64,000 bases of DNA from Sphingopyxis sp. (lineage in GTDB: Bacteria; Pseudomonadota; Alphaproteobacteria; Sphingomonadales; Sphingomonadaceae), in assembly GCF_016704835.1 (NCBI RefSeq), contig NZ_JADIZJ010000001.1:434001-498000 (forward strand). Reading direction: 5' to 3'. Both the position numbers and the translations under genes were made by a program. The notes below the pieces were generated by a model. That model was given only the letters and a program-made list of their open reading frames with translations. It made no database searches and was not told the DNA's origin. Below, piece after piece: positions 35,638-43,227 of this stretch. The first letter of the stretch is position 1. Every line of letters starts with the position of its first letter.

Positions 35638-36417
35638 ATGGCCGGCATTAACCTTGCGGGGCGCGTCGCTCTCGTCACCGGCGCCTCGCGCGGGATCGGC
35701 CGCGGCATCGCGATCGGGCTGGCAGAGGCCGGCGCCGACGTCGCGGTGAACTACACGCGCGGTCAACTGGAAGCCGCCGAAACCGTTGCCGCGATCGAGG
35801 CGCTCGGCCGCAAGGCAAAGGCCTATCAGGCCTCGGTCACCGACGAGGCCGCGTGCGCCGCGATGGTCGCCGCGGTCGCGGCCGATTTCGGGCCAATGTC
35901 GATCCTGATCAACAACGCCGGCATCGCGAGCCGCGGGCAATCCGTGGCCGACACGACCGCCGAGGAAGTCGACAAGCTCTTCGCAGTGCACGCCGCCGGC
36001 CCGCACCGCCTGTCGCGCCTCACGCTGCCGCAACTGCGCCAGCACAACCGGTCCGACATCATCTTCATCTCCAGCGTCGCGACCTATGTGAACGCGCCGA
36101 ACGGCGCCCCTTACACGATGGCGAAGGCCGCGGGCGAAGCGCTCGCGCTCACGCTCGCCAAGGAGGAGCTCAAGAACGGCGTGCGCGTAAACATCGTCGC
36201 CCCCGCGCTCACCGTCAGCGACATGGGCGAAAAATTGTCGCGCGCGATCACTGGCAATGCCGATATCCACCACCTCGACGCGAAAATGCCCTTCGGCCGC
36301 GTCGCCGTCCCCGCCGACGTCGCCGCGGCGGTCGTCTGGTTCGTCAGCGATGCAAATTCCTATTGTTCGGGCCAAAAGCTCAACATCGACGGCGCGGGAC
36401 AGGCGACCTTCCGCTAA
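35638..36417 (+). CDS. Short-chain dehydrogenase/reductase (FabG-like)
   Basis: NAD(P)H-dependent reductase of 259 residues. Cofactor motif TGASRGIGRGIAIGLA, NNAGIASRG, catalytic serine in FISSVATYVN and the Y-x-x-x-K motif in YTMAKAAGEALALTLAKE are all in place. The C-terminal segment CSGQKLNIDGAG is usual for 3-oxoacyl-ACP reductase-like SDRs. It follows the thioredoxin-fold gene by 10 nt, with GGGAGAG before the ATG, and precedes a DMT transporter gene, so the three may form an operon. Substrate uncertain. Confidence 0.88.
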   Translation: MAGINLAGRVALVTGASRGIGRGIAIGLAEAGADVAVNYTRGQLEAAETVAAIEALGRKAKAYQASVTDEAACAAMVAAVAADFGPMSILINNAGIASRGQSVADTTAEEVDKLFAVHAAGPHRLSRLTLPQLRQHNRSDIIFISSVATYVNAPNGAPYTMAKAAGEALALTLAKEELKNGVRVNIVAPALTVSDMGEKLSRAITGNADIHHLDAKMPFGRVAVPADVAAAVVWFVSDANSYCSGQKLNIDGAGQATFR

Positions 36418-36426
36418 GGCGCGCCC

Positions 36427-37329
36427 ATGCGTCCCGATTCGCCATCTCCGCTCGTCCCGTTCCTGATCGCGTGCGCGGGCATTGCGACCTTTTCGGCGAT
36501 GGATGTGCTGATGAAGGGGCTGTCGATAGACATCGGAGCCTATAACGCGGTGCTGTGGCGCACCGGTGCCGGTACGATCCTCAGCGGCGCGATCTATTTC
36601 GCCAGCCGCCCCGCAATGCCCGACGCCAAAACGCTGCGCATTCACGCCGTGCGCTCGCTGTTCGTCGCAGGCATGGCGGTCAGCTTCTTCTGGGCGCTGG
36701 CGCGGCTGCCGATGGCCGAAGCAATCGCGATCGCCTTCATTGCGCCGCTCGTAACGCTCTATATGGCCGCGGTCTTCCTCGGCGAACGCATCGGACCGCG
36801 CTCGATCATCGCGTCGCTACTCGGCATCGTCGGGGTGATCGTCATCGTTGCGGGCAAGCTCGGCCGCGGCGACTATGCGCCCGAAGCCTTGTGGGCGGTC
36901 GCCGCGGTGTTCGCCTCGGCGCTGCTCTATGCCTATAATCTCATCCTCGCGCGGCAGCAGGCGAAGATGGCCGAGCCGATGGAGATTGCCTTTTTCCAGA
37001 ACGGCTTCGTCGCGCTGATCCTCGCGGCGGGCGCACCCTGGTTCCTTGCCCTCCCCGGCGACGATCAGGCGCTTCCGCTCATGGGCGCGGCTTTTCTGGC
37101 GGTGACATCGCTGCTTCTGCTCAGTTGGGCCTATGCCCGCGCCGAGGCGCAGATCCTGGCGACCACCGAATATACCGGTTTCCTGTGGGCGATGCTGTTC
37201 GGCTGGATGTTCTTCGACGAAGCGGTCACCTGGCCGACAATCGCCGGGGCCGTGCTGATCGTGATCGCGTGCCTGATCGTGGCGCGGAAAACCCCGCAAC
37301 TCGACCCGATCGAGCCGGCAGCGGCCTAG
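36427..37329 (+). CDS. DMT superfamily (EamA) transporter
   Basis: Membrane transporter of 300 residues with ten predicted helices in two five-helix EamA halves. Helix 1 (LVPFLIACAGIATFSAMDVLMK) is followed by the family pattern MAEAIAIAFIAPLVTLYMAAVFLGERIGPRS. The second half repeats it (TTEYTGFLWAMLFGWMFFDEAVTWPTIAGAVLI). Members export metabolites or amino acids; the substrate cannot be told. ATG at 36427, 9 nt after the SDR stop, implies cotranscription. Confidence 0.9.
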   Translation: MRPDSPSPLVPFLIACAGIATFSAMDVLMKGLSIDIGAYNAVLWRTGAGTILSGAIYFASRPAMPDAKTLRIHAVRSLFVAGMAVSFFWALARLPMAEAIAIAFIAPLVTLYMAAVFLGERIGPRSIIASLLGIVGVIVIVAGKLGRGDYAPEALWAVAAVFASALLYAYNLILARQQAKMAEPMEIAFFQNGFVALILAAGAPWFLALPGDDQALPLMGAAFLAVTSLLLLSWAYARAEAQILATTEYTGFLWAMLFGWMFFDEAVTWPTIAGAVLIVIACLIVARKTPQLDPIEPAAA

Positions 37330-37359
37330 CCTTCCCCGTCCCCTTTATGGGAGGGGAAC

Positions 37360-38295
37360 CTATACCGCCGCCCTCGCCAACCGATCATTGACCGCCGCGC
37401 CCAGCCCTTCAGCGGGAATCGTCGCGACCGCGATTTTCGCCTTGGCACTCGCCGCCCCCGCATGCAGCGCATCGAACAACCGCGCCGCCGCTTCGTTCAG
37501 ATCGCCCCTTGCGCTCAACTGGCAATCGCCAGCGACCGAACCGAATCCGATCGCGAACTCATCGGCCGCAAAATCCACCGCGCCCAATCGCACCGGCTTG
37601 CCCGGGGCATAATGGCTCGCCAGCATCCCCGGCGCGACGATCTCTGATCCCGTCACCCCGTTCACCGGCAACCCGCTCGCCTCGGCCAGCATGTCGGCAG
37701 TCACCGGCCCCGGCCGCAGCACCTCGATCGCACCGTCCTTCACCCGGGCGATCGTCGATTCCACGCCCGCTGTGCAGGGGCCATCGTCGATCACCAGCGC
37801 AATCCGCCCGTCCAACGTCGCGAGTACATGCTCGGCCTTCGTCGGGCTAACCCCCCCGCTCGCATTGGCGCTCGGGGCGGCGAGCGGCGCGCCGGTCGCC
37901 GCCAGCAAAGCCTGCATCGCGCGGTGCCCCGGCACCCGCAGCGCGATCGTATCGAGCCCCGCCGTCGCAATGCTCGCGACCGGACAATCGGCGCTGCGCG
38001 GCACCACCAACGTCAGCGGACCCGGCCAGAATACCGCCGCCAGCGCGCGTTCGACGACACCAAATACGCCTAGCCGCTCGGCTGCCGCCAAATCCGCCAC
38101 ATGCACAATCAACGGATTAAAATCGGGGCGCCCCTTCGCGGCATAGATGCGCGCCACTGCGTCGGGGTTGCGCGCATCGGCGGCGAGGCCGTAAACGGTT
38201 TCGGTCGGCACGGCGACTGGCTGGCCCTGCACGACCAGTGTTAGCGCGCGCGCAATGGCGTTCGCATCGAACGGAGCGATGTCGGTTATCGCCAT
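37360..38295 (-). CDS. tsaC: L-threonylcarbamoyladenylate synthase (YrdC/Sua5 type)
   Basis: Enzyme of 311 residues making threonylcarbamoyl-AMP for t6A37 tRNA modification. The YrdC domain (about 10-200) shows PVAVPTETVYGLAADARN, YAAKGRPDFNPLIVHV and SANASGGVSPT. A C-terminal Sua5 domain (about 205-311) begins PGMLASHYAPGKPVRL, the linker that covers the active site, so this is the long Sua5-type form. It is convergent with the EamA gene and divergent from the acyl-CoA dehydrogenase gene. Confidence 0.93.
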   Translation of the reverse strand: MAITDIAPFDANAIARALTLVVQGQPVAVPTETVYGLAADARNPDAVARIYAAKGRPDFNPLIVHVADLAAAERLGVFGVVERALAAVFWPGPLTLVVPRSADCPVASIATAGLDTIALRVPGHRAMQALLAATGAPLAAPSANASGGVSPTKAEHVLATLDGRIALVIDDGPCTAGVESTIARVKDGAIEVLRPGPVTADMLAEASGLPVNGVTGSEIVAPGMLASHYAPGKPVRLGAVDFAADEFAIGFGSVAGDCQLSARGDLNEAAARLFDALHAGAASAKAKIAVATIPAEGLGAAVNDRLARAAV

Positions 38296-38369
38296 AGTGG
38301 AATTTGACCGCGAGCCATGCCGCGCTATAGCGCCCGCGCAACGATATTCACCAGGAAAGTCGGCCTTTC

Positions 38370-40112
38370 ATGACCTACACGCCGCCCACCACCGAACAGC
38401 TCTTCGTCCTTGATCATATCGCGCGCATCGACGCGATGGCGGCGCACGACAAATTCGCCGCCGCAACCCCCGACATGGTTGAAGCGATCGTCAACGGCAT
38501 CGGCGAATTCGCCGCAGAGGTTTACGCCCCGCTCAACCGCATCGGCGACGTCCAGAACCCCAAATGGGAAGACGGCAAGGTCACCATGCCGCCGGGGTTC
38601 AAGGAAGCCTATCAGGCATTCGTCGACGCGGGCTGGGGCAGCATCGACGGGCCGGAGGAATATGGCGGCCAAGGCCTGCCCTTCACGCTGGCGACCGTGA
38701 TCATCGAGGCGCTCGGCACCGCCGACATGGGCTTTACCCTCTGCAACATCCTGACCCCTGGTGCGATCCACGCGCTGATGGCCTATGGGACCGAGCATCA
38801 GCGCCAGACCTGGCTGCCCAACCTCGTCTCGGGCGCATGGAACGGCACGATGAACCTCACCGAGCCCGCCGCGGGCAGCGATGTCGGCGCGCTGCGCTCG
38901 ACCGCCGAGCTCGTCACCGAAGGCGAACATGCCGGGCTCTACAAGATCAAGGGACAAAAGATCTTCATCACCTTCGGCGAGCATGACCTCACCGACAATA
39001 TCGTCCACCTCGTCCTTGCGCGCACCCCCGGGGCGCCCGAAGGGACGCGCGGCATTTCGCTGTTTCTCGTCCCCAAATACCGCCTCGACGAGGGCGGCAA
39101 GCCCGTGCATTCGAACGGCGTTCGATGCGCGTCGATCGAACATAAGCTCGGCATCCACGGCTCGCCGACCGCGGTGATGATCTATGGCGAAGACGAAGAC
39201 TGCCTCGGTGAGATCGTCGGTGCCGAAATGGGCGGCATGCGCGCGATGTTCGTGATGATGAACGCCGCGCGCCTGCTCGTCGGCTGTCAGGGCGTCCAGA
39301 TCGCCGAACGCGCGTCGCAACAGGCGCAGCGTTTCGCTGCCGAGCGCGTCCAGTCGGCGCTCGCGGGCGGCACCGACCGCAATCCGGTCACGATCGACCA
39401 GCATCCCGACGTGCGCCGTATGTTGTGGCGGATGCGCGCGCAGACCGAGGCCGCGCGCGCGCTGACCTATTATGCCGCCGCCCAGACCGACTTCGGCAAG
39501 CTCGGCGACGAAGCCGCCGCGATGCGCGCCGAAATCCTGATCCCGCTGGTCAAGGCGCACGCGACCGACATCGGCTGCGAGGTCGCCAGCCTCGGCATCC
39601 AGGTCCATGGCGGGATGGGCTTCATCGAGGAAACCGGCGCCGCGCAGCATTATCGCGACGCGCGCATCGCCCCGATTTACGAAGGCACCAACGGCATCCA
39701 GGCGGCTGACCTAGTCGGGCGCAAGCTCGGCATGGCGGGCGGCGATCTTGTCCGCGGCTTGATCGATGACATCGCGCACGGCGCGGGCGACTTCCCCGAA
39801 CTCCAGCAGCTCGCCGACGCCTGCCGCGCGGTCACCGACTGGATGGTCGGCGCGAACACCGCCGACCGCCTCGCGGGCAGCTACCCCTATCTCACGATGC
39901 TCGCCACCGCGACCTGCGGCTGGTTGATGGCGCTGCAACATCGCGGCGCAAAGACGGCGCTCGAAGACGGCAATGGCGACCGCGCGTTCCTCGAGGCAAA
40001 AATTGCCTCGACGCGCTTTTACCTTGGGCAAATCGTCCCCGCGGCAACCGGCCTTGCCGCCTCGGCGCTAGCAGGCGACGCGGCACTGACCCCGCTGCCA
40101 AAATTTGCTTGA
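38370..40112 (+). CDS. Acyl-CoA dehydrogenase (DmdC/FadE-like, long form)
   Basis: FAD enzyme of 580 residues, longer than classical acyl-CoA dehydrogenases because of added N- and C-terminal segments. Motifs: YGGQGLPFTLATVI, the FAD/substrate loop NLTEPAAGSDVGALRS, IFITFGEHDLTDNIVHLVLAR, and the C-terminal core GGMGFIEETGAAQHYRDARIAPIYEGTNGIQA, whose glutamate (YEG) is the likely catalytic base. The pattern matches DmdC-like enzymes and long-form FadE proteins. Substrate chain unknown. No electron-transfer flavoprotein genes are adjacent. Confidence 0.9.
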   Translation: MTYTPPTTEQLFVLDHIARIDAMAAHDKFAAATPDMVEAIVNGIGEFAAEVYAPLNRIGDVQNPKWEDGKVTMPPGFKEAYQAFVDAGWGSIDGPEEYGGQGLPFTLATVIIEALGTADMGFTLCNILTPGAIHALMAYGTEHQRQTWLPNLVSGAWNGTMNLTEPAAGSDVGALRSTAELVTEGEHAGLYKIKGQKIFITFGEHDLTDNIVHLVLARTPGAPEGTRGISLFLVPKYRLDEGGKPVHSNGVRCASIEHKLGIHGSPTAVMIYGEDEDCLGEIVGAEMGGMRAMFVMMNAARLLVGCQGVQIAERASQQAQRFAAERVQSALAGGTDRNPVTIDQHPDVRRMLWRMRAQTEAARALTYYAAAQTDFGKLGDEAAAMRAEILIPLVKAHATDIGCEVASLGIQVHGGMGFIEETGAAQHYRDARIAPIYEGTNGIQAADLVGRKLGMAGGDLVRGLIDDIAHGAGDFPELQQLADACRAVTDWMVGANTADRLAGSYPYLTMLATATCGWLMALQHRGAKTALEDGNGDRAFLEAKIASTRFYLGQIVPAATGLAASALAGDAALTPLPKFA

Positions 40113-40170
40113 AACTGCCCGATTTAGGCGGGTTTCCGGCGCATTGCGGCGCTCAAGAATTTGTTCATGA

Positions 40171-40185
40171 TTAACGCGATGATAA
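40171..40185. promoter_or_regulatory. Weak CtrA-like site
   Basis: TTAA at 40171-40174, 7 nt, then ATAA at 40182-40185, against the CtrA consensus TTAA-N7-TTAA (one mismatch). It lies 43 nt upstream of the EAL-domain gene. Tentative. Confidence 0.25.
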
Positions 40186-40227
40186 CCATCTGGGACTAGG
40201 CACGAGCAGCAATCGCTGGAGACGTGC

Positions 40228-42519
40228 GTGCCCCTTCCGGTCAAAAGTCTGATTATCAGCTGGCGCACGATCGCCCTGGCGCTGTTGCTCAGCGTCATGG
40301 TGGGCGTCAGCGGTGCAGGCGAGTTGCCCGACCGGATGATCTCGATGGCGACCAGCCGCCTTGCCGCCCGCGCGGTGTCGGGCGAGACCGTCATTGTCGC
40401 GCTCGACGACAAGACGTTGCAGGCCATCGGCAACCAAGATTTCGACATCAAGCACCATATGGCGCTGGTGCGGGCCATCGACGCATCGCCAGCCAAGCGC
40501 CTGTTCATTGACTTTTCCTACGGACGCCGGGTCACGGACCGCGAATTCCCCGAATTTGCAGCGGCCGTGCGCGACATGGGCAATCGCATCGTGCTCGCGG
40601 TGCCGTCGGCCAGCTTCGAGGGTACCACGGCTACGACGCCGCAATGGCCCGACCCGCGTCTCGGGATACAGGCGCCGCGCGGCTTTATCGGCTGGGAATA
40701 TGAATTCTGGCAGGTGTGGAAGGTGCCGCTCGCGGTGCACGCTGAAGGCCGCACTCTTCCCAGCTTCGCCGCGCTGCTTGCGAACCGCCCGCTCGACGAG
40801 CCGAGCAAATTTGCCCTCGACCTGTCTTACGACCCGGATACGATCACCCAATATAGCGCAATCGACGTCTTGACGGGCAAGCTGGATCCACAGCTCCTGC
40901 GCGGCAAGGATGTAATCTTCGCGCCAGCATCGACCGCATCGCCCGACCAGCATTATCTGCCCGGCCATGACAAGGTTCACGGTGCCTACATCCATCTGAT
41001 CGCTGGCGAGGCGCTCAAGCGCGGCCAGCCGGTCGATGTCGGCTGGCTGGCCGCGCTTGCGTTCACCTTCATCGCCATGGTCGCCGCGCTGGCATGGCAA
41101 CGCGGCCGCTGGCACGTGATGTCTGCCCTAGGGCTCACCGCAGGGCTGATCGTGGTAAAGGTGGTGGGTAGCCTGTCGCTCATAACCATTCACGTCGGCG
41201 CCGCGTGCTTCCTGATCGCGGCGATGAGCGCCAACGTGTCGCGCACCCGCCGCCGCTCCTCAGCTCAGCGCGAAAATCCCATATCCGGCCTGCCCAACTT
41301 CGAAGCGCTACGAACGCAGGCTTCGTTCGGCAGCGCGACCGTTGTCGCCGCCAAGGTCGTCAATTTCGAGGATCTTGCCGCCTTCATTCCCGGCGACGGC
41401 ATCGGCAAGCTGGTCGAACAGGTCACCCGCCGCCTGCAACTGGCGTCGCAGGGCACGACGCTGCACCACGATCTCGACGGCACTTTCGCGTGGCTCGTGC
41501 CCTATTATCAGCACAGCCAGATCGAGGGGCAGCTCGCGGGGCTCGCCGCGCTGTTCAACGCTCCACTGACCATCGGCGAATTGCGCGTCGACGTCGCGAT
41601 CGCCTTCGGGGTCAACGACGAGTTCGAAGGATCGAACGCCCAACGCCTCGCCGCCGCGCTCGTCGCTGCCGAACGCGCGATCCGCACGCGCGCGCTGTGG
41701 ACCAAATATGTCCCGCGGCAAAAGGATGACGCCGGCTGGCAATTGAGCTTCCACTCGCAGCTCGAGGACGCGCTCACCGGCGGTGACATCTGGGTCGCGT
41801 TCCAGCCGCAATATGCCATCGCAACCGGCAAGCTGGTCGGGGTCGAGGCGCTCGCGCGCTGGACCCACCCGACCCGCGGACCAATCCCGCCTGACGAATT
41901 CATCGTTCAGGCCGAAAAGAGCCAGGATATCTATCGCCTGACCCTATTCGTCATGGATCAAGCGATCCGTTCGGCGGCACAGCTTTTCGAGCGCGGCCTG
42001 CGCATCAACATGTCGGTCAACCTGTCCGCCGCGCTACTCGACCATAGCGACCTGGTCGGGACGATCCGCGTCATGCTGACCGCGCATCATCTGCCGCCCG
42101 AAATCCTGACGATCGAGATCACCGAAACCGCGCAGATCGAAAACAGCCGCCAGGCGCGCCAGACGCTCGCCCAGCTACGCCGCACCGGCATCCGCCTGTC
42201 GATCGACGATTATGGCACGGGCCAGTCAAACCTCGAATATCTGACCGAAATCGAGGCGGATGAAATCAAGATCGACAAGCGATTCGTGATGACCATGCGC
42301 GATTCGCAGCGAAACCTCGAAGTCGTTAAATCTACCATTGACCTAGCACATCGTCTCGGCGCGGTCGCTGTCGCCGAGGGTATCGAAGATGCCGATACCA
42401 TGGCACTTCTGGGCCAGCTCGGCTGTGATGTTGGGCAGGGTTATCATCTTGGAAAACCGCAATTATTTTCCGAGCTCGCGATCGCCCTTGCCGCCCCCCC
42501 GCAAAACCGCACCGGATAG
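40228..42519 (+). CDS. CHASE2 sensor-degenerate GGDEF-EAL c-di-GMP phosphodiesterase
   Basis: Membrane-bound signalling protein of 763 residues. After a first helix (ISWRTIALALLLSVMVGVSG), a periplasmic CHASE2 domain (about 40-265) is followed by two or three helices (270-340). A GGDEF domain (360-490) lacks the GG[DE]EF active-site motif: DLDGTFAWLVPYY stands at that position. An intact EAL domain (510-755) follows, with GVEALARWTHP, NMSVNLSA, EITETAQIE, IDDYGTGQSNLEYL and DEIKIDKRFV. It should therefore degrade c-di-GMP, with the GGDEF remnant as a possible GTP sensor. GTG start at 40228 with GGAGA 7 nt upstream. The bound signal is unknown. Confidence 0.92.
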   Translation: MPLPVKSLIISWRTIALALLLSVMVGVSGAGELPDRMISMATSRLAARAVSGETVIVALDDKTLQAIGNQDFDIKHHMALVRAIDASPAKRLFIDFSYGRRVTDREFPEFAAAVRDMGNRIVLAVPSASFEGTTATTPQWPDPRLGIQAPRGFIGWEYEFWQVWKVPLAVHAEGRTLPSFAALLANRPLDEPSKFALDLSYDPDTITQYSAIDVLTGKLDPQLLRGKDVIFAPASTASPDQHYLPGHDKVHGAYIHLIAGEALKRGQPVDVGWLAALAFTFIAMVAALAWQRGRWHVMSALGLTAGLIVVKVVGSLSLITIHVGAACFLIAAMSANVSRTRRRSSAQRENPISGLPNFEALRTQASFGSATVVAAKVVNFEDLAAFIPGDGIGKLVEQVTRRLQLASQGTTLHHDLDGTFAWLVPYYQHSQIEGQLAGLAALFNAPLTIGELRVDVAIAFGVNDEFEGSNAQRLAAALVAAERAIRTRALWTKYVPRQKDDAGWQLSFHSQLEDALTGGDIWVAFQPQYAIATGKLVGVEALARWTHPTRGPIPPDEFIVQAEKSQDIYRLTLFVMDQAIRSAAQLFERGLRINMSVNLSAALLDHSDLVGTIRVMLTAHHLPPEILTIEITETAQIENSRQARQTLAQLRRTGIRLSIDDYGTGQSNLEYLTEIEADEIKIDKRFVMTMRDSQRNLEVVKSTIDLAHRLGAVAVAEGIEDADTMALLGQLGCDVGQGYHLGKPQLFSELAIALAAPPQNRTG

Positions 42520-42626
42520 CTGCCAGATTGGCGGCAATTTTATGGTTAAGACTCGATTTACCTTACCAAAGATGGTATATGCTCCGTTAACTGTTCTTCG
42601 TGGGCAGTGCCGACAGGAGATATCTT

Positions 42627-42689
42627 ATGGGTTGGTTTTGGAGATGGATGGGCGGCGGCGGCTCCGGTAACGGCGGCGGCGAAGCTTAA
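42627..42689 (+). CDS. Tiny Trp- and Gly-rich peptide (20 residues)
   Basis: A short reading frame with strong expression signals. AGGAGA lies 6 nt before the ATG at 42627; the peptide has three tryptophans in its first seven residues (MGWFWRWM) and then a glycine-rich tail (GGGGSGNGGGEA). It ends 17 nt before a good rho-independent terminator, so it seems to be a complete small transcription unit. The Trp-Phe-Trp-Arg-Trp head could insert into a membrane or bind a partner. A Trp attenuation leader is an alternative, but no trp gene follows. Too short for homology claims; nothing further can be assigned. Confidence 0.6.
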   Translation: MGWFWRWMGGGGSGNGGGEA

Positions 42690-42705
42690 TCCGAATATCA
42701 GATAG

Positions 42706-42739
42706 AAAGGGGTCCCGGACATGTTCGGGGCCCTTTTTC
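42706..42739 (+). terminator. Rho-independent terminator of the tiny peptide gene
   Basis: A stem of about 9 bp (GGGTCCCG / CGGGGCCC, one G-T pair), extended by A-T pairs, loop of 8 nt, followed by TTTTTCTTT. Confidence 0.8.
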
Positions 42740-43002
42740 TTTGCCTCTCGTGCGCACGCTCGCCGCGGAGGAGCACGACAAAATCCGGGCACGTATTGAG
42801 CCTGAAGCTCCCAGCGCTGGCACCGCCGCCGCAACCCAAAAAAGCGCGCACGGGCCCTGCTTCGCCAATCGCGGCGCTAATCCGCGGAAAGGCTGGCGCG
42901 AGGCGTCGAACTCGTCCATCGCGAGCGACGAGACGAATCAAATTATCGACGAACCGAGTCGCTAATCTGTCATTTACCGTCTTGCGTCTTCGCGCCGACG
43001 TG
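42740..43002. other. Stretch without a supportable gene
   Basis: Between the terminator and the nrdA promoter region I see only short open frames with no ribosome sites, homology features or consistent codon bias. Base composition drops toward AT near 42950-43000. Confidence 0.5.
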
Positions 43003-43050
43003 GCACTATAGATGGTGGGTCGGCCGAGGGGGCACCCCAAGAATTAGTGG
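43003..43050 (+). promoter_or_regulatory. Probable pair of NrdR boxes upstream of nrdA
   Basis: Box 1 at 43003-43018 (GCACTATAGATGGTGG) matches 12 of 16 positions of the NrdR consensus ACACTATATATAGTGT. Box 2 at 43035-43050 matches about 9 of 16. Their centres are 32 bp apart, the three-turn spacing usual for NrdR. They sit about 200 nt before nrdA. Confidence 0.5.
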
Positions 43051-43227
43051 TTAGCCAAAAATGGCGGATTTCCGTCGCTCATCTCATATGGGCTCGGAAA
43101 AGTGCTTCGTGCGGCCAAAAATATGTGCCCCCGCGGATCGAATAGATGCTAGGCTGGGGCTTCGTCCCGAGTCGAACAAGACAGGAACATATGCGCTGCG
43201 GCGCATGGGCAATCGGGGACGAACAAG

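Noticed and set aside
35500..36645. Long antisense frame over the SDR gene
   Set aside because: The SDR on the plus strand has all catalytic motifs; the antisense frame has no domain or ribosome site.
42627..42739. Tryptophan attenuator (trpL-like leader plus terminator)
   Set aside because: Trp codons and a terminator are present, but no trp gene follows and no alternative pairing with the peptide coding region is evident.
43190..43215. GGAAC upstream of nrdA as an EcfG promoter
   Set aside because: No CGTT at 16-17 nt spacing (the bases there read ATGG).
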